Below are positions 1 through 5,367 of a DNA stretch of 5,403 nt, one piece after another (the stretch's first letter is position 1; every line of letters begins with the position of its first letter). The notes under the pieces are model-generated. The model was given only the letters and a program-made list of their open reading frames with translations, did not search any database and was not told the origin of the DNA. The translations under genes and the position numbers were made by a program. This DNA comes from Candidatus Poribacteria bacterium (GTDB taxonomy: Bacteria > Poribacteria > DTPJ01), in assembly GCA_011334435.1 (NCBI GenBank), contig DTPJ01000290.1:1-5403 (forward strand). Direction: 5' to 3'.

Positions 1-239
1 GGCTCAATATGATAATGGTCTCCTGTATGTATACTGATCGCTTCAATATCAGACTGTTCGCAGATTTCGTCAGCAGATAGATAGGCTCTATCAATCCCAA
101 AACGTTTTGACACATATTCAAGTCTTTCGGGATTTCTGTCACAAACCGCAGTTATCTCGGATTTCCCGACTCTGAGATGTGCTTCTATATGACCTATGCA
201 ATTATGCCCTAAACCAATAAAGCCAACTTTGATCATCAT
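1..239 (-). CDS. Gfo/Idh/MocA-family NAD(P)-dependent oxidoreductase, N-terminal fragment
   Basis: Only the first 79 codons lie in the window; the 3' part runs off the left edge. The translation starts MMIKVGFIGLGHNCIGH, a Rossmann beta-alpha unit with the glycine-rich dinucleotide loop (GLG at about residues 9-11). The second strand, ITAVCDRNPERL, has the acidic residue that usually contacts the ribose. Near residues 65-79, IEAISIHTGDHYHIEP corresponds to the family's D-V-x-I-x-T-P-x-x-x-H-x-E-P strand and loop. Members oxidise or reduce sugars, inositols and related compounds in the cytoplasm; the substrate cannot be told from this part. Two adjacent ATGs are possible starts (239 and 236). 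The G-run SD at 242-246 is 2 nt from the first and 5 nt from the second, so the second is slightly favoured. The gene begins 6 nt after the LemA stop and is probably co-transcribed, although a metabolic link is not evident. Confidence 0.88.
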   Translation of the reverse strand, partial: MMIKVGFIGLGHNCIGHIEAHLRVGKSEITAVCDRNPERLEYVSKRFGIDRAYLSADEICEQSDIEAISIHTGDHYHIE

Positions 240-245
240 TACCCC

Positions 246-1034
246 CTAATATTTAGGCACTTGTTTTGCGTCATCAGAGACCTGAAAATATGATATGCTC
301 TTTGGAAAACCAAAAATTGAACGAAATATGTTGTTTGGAAAACTCTTTGCTAAATTGTTGTAATTGGAGACAGCCTCGTTATAACGTTTGCGTTCAACAG
401 AGATGCGGTTTTCTGTCCCTGCAATCTCGTCGCCTAACCGAATAAACATAGTATTTGATGAAGTCATCGGATCGTTCTGCATTGTGGTCATCAATTGCTG
501 AACTAATGAACTAAGCGTGTCTTCCAATTTTTTCTTATCATCAAAATTCTTTGACTCTTTAATCTCTTTGATGACTGAACTAATAGACTCTATGATTTTT
601 TCATCATGGATAGCAGATGTTTTTGCAACAGCGATAAGATTTGGAATTAGATCATGTCTGCGTTGAAGGACATTTTCAAGTTGTGCGCGCTTTTCCTCAA
701 CTATGGACATTTGCCCGTTAAGCATATTATAGACGCTTACCGCCATAATAATAACGATAAACGCCAGTATCGCCAAAGGAATGCCTATCCAAATTAGCAT
801 CTTCTTTTTTCGTTTGGTCTTTTCCCGTTGCTCCGATTTCAGTTGTTGGATAGCTTTATCAATAAATTCTTGTGATATGCCGACTTCCTCTGCACCTGCT
901 TTTAGGTCTGATCTGTTAATGCTCTGTCTTTCTAAATCAGCTTCTTGTTGTAATTTTGATGCTCTTTCAAGGATAGCCTCAACTTCCTTATCAGTATATT
1001 TTTCTTGTGATAATTTTTGTTTTATGTCTTCCAT
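246..1034 (-). CDS. LemA family membrane protein with N-terminal cytoplasmic helical module
   Basis: A 262-aa protein. Residues about 101-262 form the LemA domain. Hallmarks are YNML near 102-105, LQRRHDLIPNL at 123-133, EIAGTENRISVERKRYNEAV at about 203-222 and the SFPNNIF segment at 231-237. A single membrane helix lies at about 79-101. It follows a basic stretch (KTKRKKK, 72-78), so by the positive-inside rule the N-terminus is cytoplasmic and the LemA domain is outside. Typical LemA proteins have only a short N-terminus. Here about 70 extra residues resemble a charged three-helix module (YTDKEVEAILERA, then a VGISQEFIDKAI segment) that also precedes other small membrane domains. The molecular function of LemA is not firmly known; it is often found next to TPM proteins, as here. 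The RBS GGAG (1041-1044) is 6 nt from the ATG, and the gene starts 14 nt after the TPM stop, so the two are likely one transcription unit. Confidence 0.93.
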   Translation of the reverse strand: MEDIKQKLSQEKYTDKEVEAILERASKLQQEADLERQSINRSDLKAGAEEVGISQEFIDKAIQQLKSEQREKTKRKKKMLIWIGIPLAILAFIVIIMAVSVYNMLNGQMSIVEEKRAQLENVLQRRHDLIPNLIAVAKTSAIHDEKIIESISSVIKEIKESKNFDDKKKLEDTLSSLVQQLMTTMQNDPMTSSNTMFIRLGDEIAGTENRISVERKRYNEAVSNYNNLAKSFPNNIFRSIFGFPKSISYFQVSDDAKQVPKY

Positions 1035-1048
1035 ATTTTACTCCGTAT

Positions 1049-2206
1049 TTACCAGCTTCTGCCAGCTCCTCCGCCACCTGAACTGCCTCCGCCAAATGAT
1101 CCTCCGCTAAATCCGCCTCCACTAGAAGAACCCCATCCCCCAAAACCTGAGCTTCTGGAACTTCCCTTTGACAATTGCGATGCAGTGAAAATCAGCAGAG
1201 GGGCAATGTTGGAACGTTGCCTGCGCGGGATTTTGTGCTTTTCGGCGTCTTTATAGCCACACTTTGGATAACGGCAAACACGAATGATTTCCTCTAATCC
1301 ATCTCGCTCATAAGTAGGCTCTCGGATTGTGTGTTCAGTGACATAAAGTGTGCGATGATTGCATTTTGGGCAATTTTCATAACCACTCATATATTTAACC
1401 GATCGCTTGATCTCACAGGTTTGACAGTCATCACAACGCCAAACACGATAATTTATACTTCCAAGGTCTTCCTCTATTCTTTGATCAACTGATAGATAAG
1501 CATCATCTTCTTTTTCAGAAAGAAGACGCATCTTTTTGCCACATTTCTTACAATATCGCACAAATGAACGTCTTATCACAAATACTGCAACTAATAGTAT
1601 CGTTAATGGTATTACAAATCCAAATAAAGTCTGCAAAAAACTTACAAATGGGCTTTTTTCTTGTTTCTGAGGCACAATTTCATTGGATGGTGAAGGCTGA
1701 AAGGTATCTGTCATATCGCTTTCTATTGCCTCTGCCATAGCTTGGACGCCGTTAAGAATGCCTTTGCCGAAATTGCCTTCCTTAAATTTTGGGATAACGT
1801 ATTTGTCCAAGATTTCGCCTATTTTCCCATCTGTCAAGATTCCTTCTGTCCCATATCCCGTCTCAACCTCGATCCGTCTTGCGTCCATCACAAGAAGCAC
1901 TAATACGCCATTGTCTTTGCCTTTCTTGCCAATACCCCAAAGATTGAAAAGTTTAACTGCAAAATCCTTTGGTGTCAAATCACCAGCACTTTTAATAGTG
2001 ACAACTGCGATCTCCGCTGATGTCTTTTTCTCCAATTGGTCAATTAGATCGTTGATCTGCGACTCGTCTTCATCGCCTATAACATCTGCCATATCACTGA
2101 CCCATTTGTTATAGGTTTGCTTTGGATTTATGATCTGTTGCGGAGTTTCACCGAAACTGATCAAGCAAAAACCTATAAGGAAGACAATTATAAAGAAGAA
2201 TTTCAT
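1049..2206 (-). CDS. Secreted, membrane-anchored TPM-domain protein with zinc-ribbon cysteines and Gly/Ser-rich tail (YgcG-like)
   Basis: A 385-aa protein. Residues 1-19 are a signal peptide. Residues about 32-165 are a TPM domain (TLP18.3/Psb32/MOLO-1), with WVSDMADVI, AEIAVVTIKS, LFNLWGIGKKGKDNGVLVLL and the DARRIEVETGYGTEG core at about 108-122. A membrane helix lies at about 190-212. The basic residues after it place the C-terminal half in the cytoplasm. That half has nine cysteines in CxxC-type groups (C219/C222, C258/C261/C264, C279/C282, C311/C316), consistent with two zinc ribbons. The last 40 residues are Gly/Ser-rich and end in GAGRSW, typical of this family. TPM domains are known as acid phosphatase-like or Ca-binding modules in photosystem II repair and envelope proteins; the activity of this one is unknown. 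The start codon overlaps the previous stop (ATGA), and SD AAGGGTG (2214-2220) is 7 nt upstream. Confidence 0.92.
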   Translation of the reverse strand: MKFFFIIVFLIGFCLISFGETPQQIINPKQTYNKWVSDMADVIGDEDESQINDLIDQLEKKTSAEIAVVTIKSAGDLTPKDFAVKLFNLWGIGKKGKDNGVLVLLVMDARRIEVETGYGTEGILTDGKIGEILDKYVIPKFKEGNFGKGILNGVQAMAEAIESDMTDTFQPSPSNEIVPQKQEKSPFVSFLQTLFGFVIPLTILLVAVFVIRRSFVRYCKKCGKKMRLLSEKEDDAYLSVDQRIEEDLGSINYRVWRCDDCQTCEIKRSVKYMSGYENCPKCNHRTLYVTEHTIREPTYERDGLEEIIRVCRYPKCGYKDAEKHKIPRRQRSNIAPLLIFTASQLSKGSSRSSGFGGWGSSSGGGFSGGSFGGGSSGGGGAGRSW

Positions 2207-2760
2207 TCATAATCACCCTTTTCAGATTCGTCTTTTGAATTATTTACAAAATATCCTTCAAGAATTCCCAATATCTTTTCTACTCCGTTTTTCAGTGCAT
2301 CGTAAATTTTGCCCTCTTTAAGCAAAGGCACTACATGGTCGTCAAGAACCTGTCCCGATTCAACATCAGAGATTATATGCTCATAAGAATATCCTACCTC
2401 AGATTCAATCCGTCGTTCTGAGAGTGCTAATAATATCATTACCCCTGCATTTTTTTCTCTGCCAATATCCCAGCGATTAAAAAGCCAAAAAACATATTCA
2501 GAAGGTTTGATAGGTTTAGTAGATTTTAGAGTTACAATTACTATTTCTCCGCCATATTTTTGATAAAATTCTGATAGCCTATCCTCAAACCATTTCCTTT
2601 CCTCATCAGACAGGACATTAGCGAAGTCATTTATGAAGCCCCTTCGTTTTGGTGGATGTTTAATTTTCTTGTCAAGTTGACGAATATGAAAACCGCATCC
2701 ATTGCATTCTGGGATCATATCTGTCACAATTAATCCACATCGTGGGCATTTCATATTCAT
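2203..2760 (-). CDS. TPM-domain protein with N-terminal zinc ribbon, no signal peptide
   Basis: A 185-aa protein, or 183 aa from the second ATG. The N-terminus carries a small zinc ribbon (C5-P-R-C8 and C19-x2-C22). A TPM domain follows at about 41-170: GFINDFANVLSDEE, GEIVIVTLKS, WLFNRWDIGREKNAGVMILLA and the ERRIESEVGYSYEHIISD core at 115-132. It is a clear paralogue of the next gene downstream, but the Asp before the core arginines is replaced (SERR instead of DARR). It lacks a signal peptide, membrane helix and Gly/Ser tail, so it is predicted to be cytosolic, unusual for a TPM protein. Both gene junctions are 4-bp ATGA overlaps, which implies translational coupling. GGAG at 2763-2766 is only 2 nt from the first ATG (2760) but 8 nt from the second (2754), so Met3 may be the real start. 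Confidence 0.87.
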   Translation of the reverse strand: MNMKCPRCGLIVTDMIPECNGCGFHIRQLDKKIKHPPKRRGFINDFANVLSDEERKWFEDRLSEFYQKYGGEIVIVTLKSTKPIKPSEYVFWLFNRWDIGREKNAGVMILLALSERRIESEVGYSYEHIISDVESGQVLDDHVVPLLKEGKIYDALKNGVEKILGILEGYFVNNSKDESEKGDYE

Positions 2761-3584
2761 AGCTCCGTCTGGTTTTTATTCAAAAACGCTATTACTTCTT
2801 TTCTTACCTGTCTAAAATCAGTGATTGACGACTTAACAATCTGCTCAATGAAGGATTTACAACGATTCAGCTCTTTTTCTGTGATCATTTCAGATTTGCC
2901 ATGTTCCTCTGCTATTTTTTTGATCAGAATAGAGTCTCCATGCTTGATAAATCTGTCTGATTTTTCGTCCCAAGTGAATAATAAATTGTGTTTGCCAACT
3001 TTGATATTGCTTTCGTAAAGTGCCGATACCCTACGTTTATATCCCATTCCATCGCGCATTAATTTCATAAATAATATCAGATCAAGTTGATTAAAATCGC
3101 TCTCAGAGACGCCTAATTCCCTTGAAACAAGCGTTCCATAGATTTCGTCAATTGTATCTGCATGGATGCAAGATGCGATTCTGCACCCATAGTTCATCAG
3201 GTTAAAGAGTTGACCGACATATTTTCCCCAGAGATAACCGTACCAATGTCCGCTTCCTATTTCGTGGCATAGAATACATAGTTTATCTGTTCTTTTTCCG
3301 TTCAATATGTTATTTATCTCTGTAACGACAGATGGACTACTTGTTGTAACAATTCTAACACCGGGAGTTAGAAATGTCAACAAACAAGCCATAAGTGTAG
3401 TTTTCCCTGCGTTTCCCGGTCTTGCGGAAGTTAAGAAAGACGCACCATTTGATATGGCATAAAGACAAAATGCGCTCATCTCTATATCAATAGTGTTTGC
3501 GTTAATAAGATCAACGATGCTAAGCGTCCTGCCTCTTTGGCTTAACCCTTCAATTTCATCAAGGTTATTTTCCTCAAAATCCAT
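2757..3584 (-). CDS. Orphan P-loop ATPase related to VirB11/PilT/GspE secretion ATPases
   Basis: A 275-aa protein with no signal peptide or membrane helix. A P-loop lies at about 55-63 (RPGNAGKTT), following a hydrophobic strand (GASFLTSA) as in secretion ATPases. The first Gly of the usual G-x4-GK[ST] is Arg. A hydrophobic strand ending in CILCHEI (103-109) may be the Walker B region. RIASCIHADTIDEIYGTL (about 135-152) matches the His-box (TxHAxx) of the VirB11/PilT/GspE family. LDLILFMKLMRDGMGYKRRVSALYES (in two parts, about 168-180 and 181-193) matches the following strand pair of those ATPases. The usual N-terminal domain is nearly absent and no pilus or secretion genes are nearby. It overlaps the zinc-ribbon TPM gene by 4 bp, so a role with the TPM/LemA proteins is inferred, not shown. 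SD GAGAGGG (3590-3596) is 5 nt from the ATG. Confidence 0.75.
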   Translation of the reverse strand: MDFEENNLDEIEGLSQRGRTLSIVDLINANTIDIEMSAFCLYAISNGASFLTSARPGNAGKTTLMACLLTFLTPGVRIVTTSSPSVVTEINNILNGKRTDKLCILCHEIGSGHWYGYLWGKYVGQLFNLMNYGCRIASCIHADTIDEIYGTLVSRELGVSESDFNQLDLILFMKLMRDGMGYKRRVSALYESNIKVGKHNLLFTWDEKSDRFIKHGDSILIKKIAEEHGKSEMITEKELNRCKSFIEQIVKSSITDFRQVRKEVIAFLNKNQTEL

Positions 3585-3602
3585 ATTTTCCCTCTCAAAT
3601 TT

Positions 3603-3631
3603 AAAATAGGCTCAAAGTCTCAAATTATCAA
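3603..3631 (-). promoter_or_regulatory. Possible internal sigma70 promoter between tyrS and the ATPase gene
   Basis: On the minus strand TTGATA (3626-3631, 5/6 to consensus) is 17 nt from TATTTT (3603-3608, 4/6). Transcription would begin near 3596, at the SD of the ATPase gene, giving a very short leader. The sequence is AT-rich, so a chance match is possible. If real, it lets the ATPase/TPM/LemA genes be expressed independently of the tyrS attenuator. No hairpin terminator is visible in the 62-bp gap, so read-through from tyrS is also expected. Confidence 0.38.
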
Positions 3632-3646
3632 GGTTCATTTCTGCCA

Positions 3647-4930
3647 TTAGTTTTTGAATCTCAAAAGATGATAATTTCGTTTACCTGTGCGAATGACAGC
3701 TATATGTGTTGACGCAAGCGATTCTCTTGTAATGATAAAGTCAGGGTCGGATACTCGCTTGTTGTTCAGATAGACGCCTCCACCAGCGATAAGCCTCCTT
3801 GCAGCTGATCTTCCATTAGCTATATTGCTCATGACCATAGCATCAATGATAGAAATTCCCGTTTCTATGGCATTTGCGGGCATCTCCGTTGACGGAACAT
3901 CTTTAAAAATGCCCTCTAACATCTCATCTGATACATCTGATATTTCCTTACCAAAGAGTATTTCGGAAGTTTTAACTGCAATATCGGCTTGTTCCGCTCC
4001 ATGAACAAATTTTGTCACCTCATAAGCGAGGGCTTTCTGTGCTTTTCTTTCCTCTGGCTCTTTTTCTACGCTTTCGGCAAGCTCATCTATATATGAAAGG
4101 GGAAGGAACGTAAACCATTTGAGATATTTGATAACATCTTTATCATCAACATTTATCCAATATTGATAGAATTCATAAGGCGATGTTAAATTGGGATCAA
4201 GATAAATAGCTCCCTTTTCAGTCTTGCCCAATTTTTGACCAGATGCAGTTGTTATAAGTGGAAATGTCGCGCCATAAGCCTGAGCGCCTTTAATTCTCCG
4301 TATTAACTCAATTCCAGCAGTTATATTGCCCCATTGATCACTGCCTCCAAATTGGACAATACAGTTATGTTTTTCAAACAAATGGAGAAAATCCGCTGAC
4401 TGCAAAAGCATATAGCTAAATTCTGTAAATGATATTCCCTCGCCAATTTCCATTCTACGTTTGACAGATTCCTTAGCTAACATTTCGCCGACACGAAAAT
4501 GTTTTCCGATGTCTCTGAGGAATTCAATCAGACTATACTTAGTTAGCCAATCAGCGTTATTGATAATCATAACAGCGCCAATATCAGGATTTTCAGGCTT
4601 AAGTAATCTCTCAATCTGAGATCTAACAGCGTTAGCATTTCTTTCAAGGGTTTCCTGCGAAAGTAGGACGCGTTCTTCTGATTTTCCGCTGGGGTCTCCG
4701 ATCATGCCTGTTCCACCACCTAATAGACCGATTGAGATATGACCGCACCTTTGGACATGGGAAAGGGCAATTAACGGAAGCAAATTTCCCACGTGTAAGC
4801 TTATTGCAGAGGGATCAAATCCGACATAGCAAGTCACTTTCTCTCTTTCAAATATTTTACTCAGTTCATCGTCGGAGACCTGTTCAATAAAACCGCGTTC
4901 TTCCAGCACTTTGAAAGCATTTTTAAGCAT
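3647..4930 (-). CDS. tyrS: Tyrosyl-tRNA synthetase (class I, bacterial type)
   Basis: Cytoplasmic enzyme that charges tRNA-Tyr with tyrosine using ATP. The 427-aa product has the normal family length. The class I nucleotide-binding signature is GFDPSAISLHVGN (37-49), with Asn at the second His of HIGH. Other conserved parts are GGGTGMIGDPSGKSEER (71-87), GGSDQWGN (195-202) and the KMSKS equivalent GQKLGKTEKGA (231-241). A C-terminal S4 RNA-binding domain covers about 358-422 (GRSAARRLIAGGGVYLNNKRV). An in-frame ATG exists 12 codons upstream (4966), but it lies inside the terminator hairpin. The start at 4930 is preferred because GGAGG (4938-4942) is 7 nt upstream and MLKNAFKVLEERGFIEQ aligns with family N-termini. 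It is preceded by a tyrosine-codon leader attenuator and is the first large gene after the promoter at 5217-5245. Confidence 0.97.
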   Translation of the reverse strand: MLKNAFKVLEERGFIEQVSDDELSKIFEREKVTCYVGFDPSAISLHVGNLLPLIALSHVQRCGHISIGLLGGGTGMIGDPSGKSEERVLLSQETLERNANAVRSQIERLLKPENPDIGAVMIINNADWLTKYSLIEFLRDIGKHFRVGEMLAKESVKRRMEIGEGISFTEFSYMLLQSADFLHLFEKHNCIVQFGGSDQWGNITAGIELIRRIKGAQAYGATFPLITTASGQKLGKTEKGAIYLDPNLTSPYEFYQYWINVDDKDVIKYLKWFTFLPLSYIDELAESVEKEPEERKAQKALAYEVTKFVHGAEQADIAVKTSEILFGKEISDVSDEMLEGIFKDVPSTEMPANAIETGISIIDAMVMSNIANGRSAARRLIAGGGVYLNNKRVSDPDFIITRESLASTHIAVIRTGKRNYHLLRFKN

Positions 4931-4937
4931 AACATAT

Positions 4938-4942
4938 CCTCC
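4938..4942 (-). promoter_or_regulatory. Ribosome binding site of tyrS
   Basis: GGAGG sits 7 nt before the ATG at 4930 and one base after the T-rich end of the attenuator. It decides between this start and the in-frame ATG at 4966, which would lie within the attenuator stem-loop. Confidence 0.9.
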
Positions 4943-4988
4943 AAAATTAAAAAGCCCACCTATCAAGTATAACCGATATGTGGGCTTT
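4943..4988 (-). terminator. Rho-independent terminator (attenuator, segments 3:4) in the tyrS leader
   Basis: On the minus strand AAAGCCCAC (4980-4988) pairs with GTGGGCTTT (4951-4959), 9 bp. After one A/G mismatch, TATC (4975-4978) pairs with GATA (4961-4964), closing a 10-nt loop. The stem is followed by a T-rich tract (TTAATTTT, 4943-4950, extending the T run of the stem end). It lies in front of tyrS on the same strand, so it must be conditional or partial rather than an end-of-operon terminator. No complete minus-strand gene that it could terminate lies between it and the promoter except the 37-codon leader. Confidence 0.88.
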
Positions 4989-5038
4989 GGAAATCGTTTA
5001 TTTTTGGGTTAAAATTTTGTCTCTATGCCCACTATCAA
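4975..5038 (-). promoter_or_regulatory. Antiterminator pairing (segments 2:3) in the tyrS leader
   Basis: TTGATAGTGGGC (5027-5038), which contains the leader stop codon TGA, can pair with GCCCACATATC (4975-4985). This gives 6 bp (GUGGGC/GCCCAC), one bulged A, then 4 bp (GAUA/UAUC), and possible G-U extensions. Segment 3 is the same strand used as the 5' arm of the terminator, so this pairing excludes termination. Segment 2 and terminator arm 4 are near copies (TTGATAGTGGGC and TTGATAGGTGGGC), which is why they compete for one partner. Confidence 0.78.
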
Positions 5039-5082
5039 CCGCAATAATAGTAATAAAAGTTTGATCGCAGTATGATAGCAGG
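5028..5082 (-). promoter_or_regulatory. Segment 1:2 pairing (anti-antiterminator) in the tyrS leader
   Basis: CCTGCTATCA (5073-5082), inside the leader ORF, can pair over 10 bp with TGATAGTGGG (5028-5037), including two G-U pairs. This would sequester segment 2 and leave segment 3 free to form the terminator when no ribosome is present, as segment 1:2 does in trp-type attenuators. The Tyr codons lie in the roughly 35-nt loop between the arms, so a stalled ribosome there would block the pairing sterically. Confidence 0.62.
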
Positions 5083-5148
5083 TATTAAGTTTTCTCGGAC
5101 TATTATTACATTGTGAGATAGATATATTTTAATTTTAGCAAAGTCCAT
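5035..5148 (-). CDS. Tyrosine-rich leader peptide of the tyrS attenuator
   Basis: A 37-codon ORF, starting MDFAKIKIYL and ending SNFYYYYCG then TGA, immediately followed in frame by TAG. Four consecutive Tyr codons (TAT TAC TAT TAT) lie at 5044-5055, just before the stop. SD AGGTG (5156-5160) is 7 nt from the ATG, and the ORF lies about 60 nt downstream of the predicted transcription start. The stop codon is part of segment 2 of the switch. Proposed role: when charged tRNA-Tyr is scarce, a ribosome stalls on the Tyr codons and leaves segment 2 free to form the antiterminator, so tyrS is made. When charged tRNA-Tyr is plentiful, the ribosome reaches the stop, covers segment 2 and the terminator forms. 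The peptide itself probably has no function. The ORF and codons are seen directly; the mechanism is inferred from known trp, his and pheST attenuators. Confidence 0.85.
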   Translation of the reverse strand: MDFAKIKIYLSHNVIIVRENLIPAIILRSNFYYYYCG

Positions 5149-5155
5149 TATTGAA

Positions 5156-5160
5156 CACCT
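5156..5160 (-). promoter_or_regulatory. Ribosome binding site of the tyrS leader peptide
   Basis: AGGTG lies 7 nt before the leader ATG at 5148. It supports real translation of this short ORF rather than a chance reading frame. Confidence 0.7.
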
Positions 5161-5216
5161 AATTATCGTCTAATATAACAGAAAAAGCATTTTATCTCAC
5201 TTTAACAATTAATGAT

Positions 5217-5245
5217 ATTCTACCATAGAAATATTTTTGTGTCAA
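5217..5245 (-). promoter_or_regulatory. Sigma70-type promoter of the leader peptide-tyrS transcript
   Basis: On the minus strand a perfect TTGACA (-35, 5240-5245) is separated by 17 nt from TAGAAT (-10, 5217-5222; 5/6). The expected transcription start is near 5210. This gives an untranslated leader of about 280 nt before tyrS that contains the leader ORF and all attenuator segments. Confidence 0.83.
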
Positions 5246-5295
5246 GATTTTCTGCTGAACATGCGAGACTGTATTAATTTAGTAGGCAACAAAAA

Positions 5296-5367
5296 AGCCA
5301 TCTGTTATAATATACTCTGTATTATATAAGTATTATAATAAACAAAACAAAGGAGAAACAGATGGCT
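5296..5367. repeat. Perfect 11-bp inverted repeat flanking the 5' region of the plus-strand gene
   Basis: AGCCATCTGTT (5296-5306) and AACAGATGGCT (5357-5367) are exact reverse complements separated by 50 bp. The left arm overlaps the extended -10 element and the right arm covers the RBS spacer, the ATG and the second codon. As DNA it could be two operator half-sites or sites about 61 bp apart. As RNA, if transcription starts further upstream, it would hide the start codon. Confidence 0.8.
5303..5311 (+). promoter_or_regulatory. Extended -10 promoter for the divergent plus-strand gene
   Basis: TGTTATAAT matches the extended -10 consensus TGnTATAAT exactly. A weak -35 (TAGGCA, 5283-5288, 4/6) is 17 nt upstream of the -10 hexamer. 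Transcription would start near 5317-5319, about 45 nt before the ATG. Just downstream, TATAATA (5306-5312) and TATTATA (5320-5326) form an AT-rich dyad with a further TATTATA at 5331-5337; this could be an operator or simply AT-rich sequence. Confidence 0.6.

Noticed and set aside
781..1256. Plus-strand ORFs opposite the LemA and TPM genes, including a proline-rich one
   Set aside because: They are antisense shadows; the Pro-rich stretch is the complement of the Gly/Ser-rich tail codons. None has a good SD or recognisable domain.
1758..3018. Other plus-strand ORFs (1758-2114, 2130-2321, 2821-3018)
   Set aside because: They lie opposite well-supported minus-strand genes and show no domain, signal or RBS support.
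3240..3270. HEIGSGH in the ATPase as a zinc protease motif
   Set aside because: The spacing does not match HExxH, and the position fits the Walker B region of a P-loop ATPase.
3585..3647. Short ORF MAEMNLDNLRL overlapping the tyrS stop, in frame with the ATPase gene across one TGA
   Set aside because: TGA is clearly a stop elsewhere in the window, there is no SD for this ATG, and the ATPase ATG at 3584 has its own strong SD. Probably chance.
4931..4966. Longer tyrS start at 4966 adding 12 residues (MIGGLFNFGGYV)
   Set aside because: This start lies within the attenuator hairpin and lacks a good SD, while GGAGG is ideally placed for the ATG at 4930, which also fits family N-termini.
5170..5190. 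Six-codon ORF MLFLLY upstream of the leader peptide
   Set aside because: Very short, with only a weak GTGAG as possible SD, and no link to the hairpins; the 37-codon ORF explains the attenuator fully.
4931..5210. T-box riboswitch upstream of tyrS
   Set aside because: No T-box core motif (AGGGUGGNACCGCG-like) precedes the terminator. The leader instead contains a translated Tyr-rich ORF and a competing arm that explain control without a T-box.
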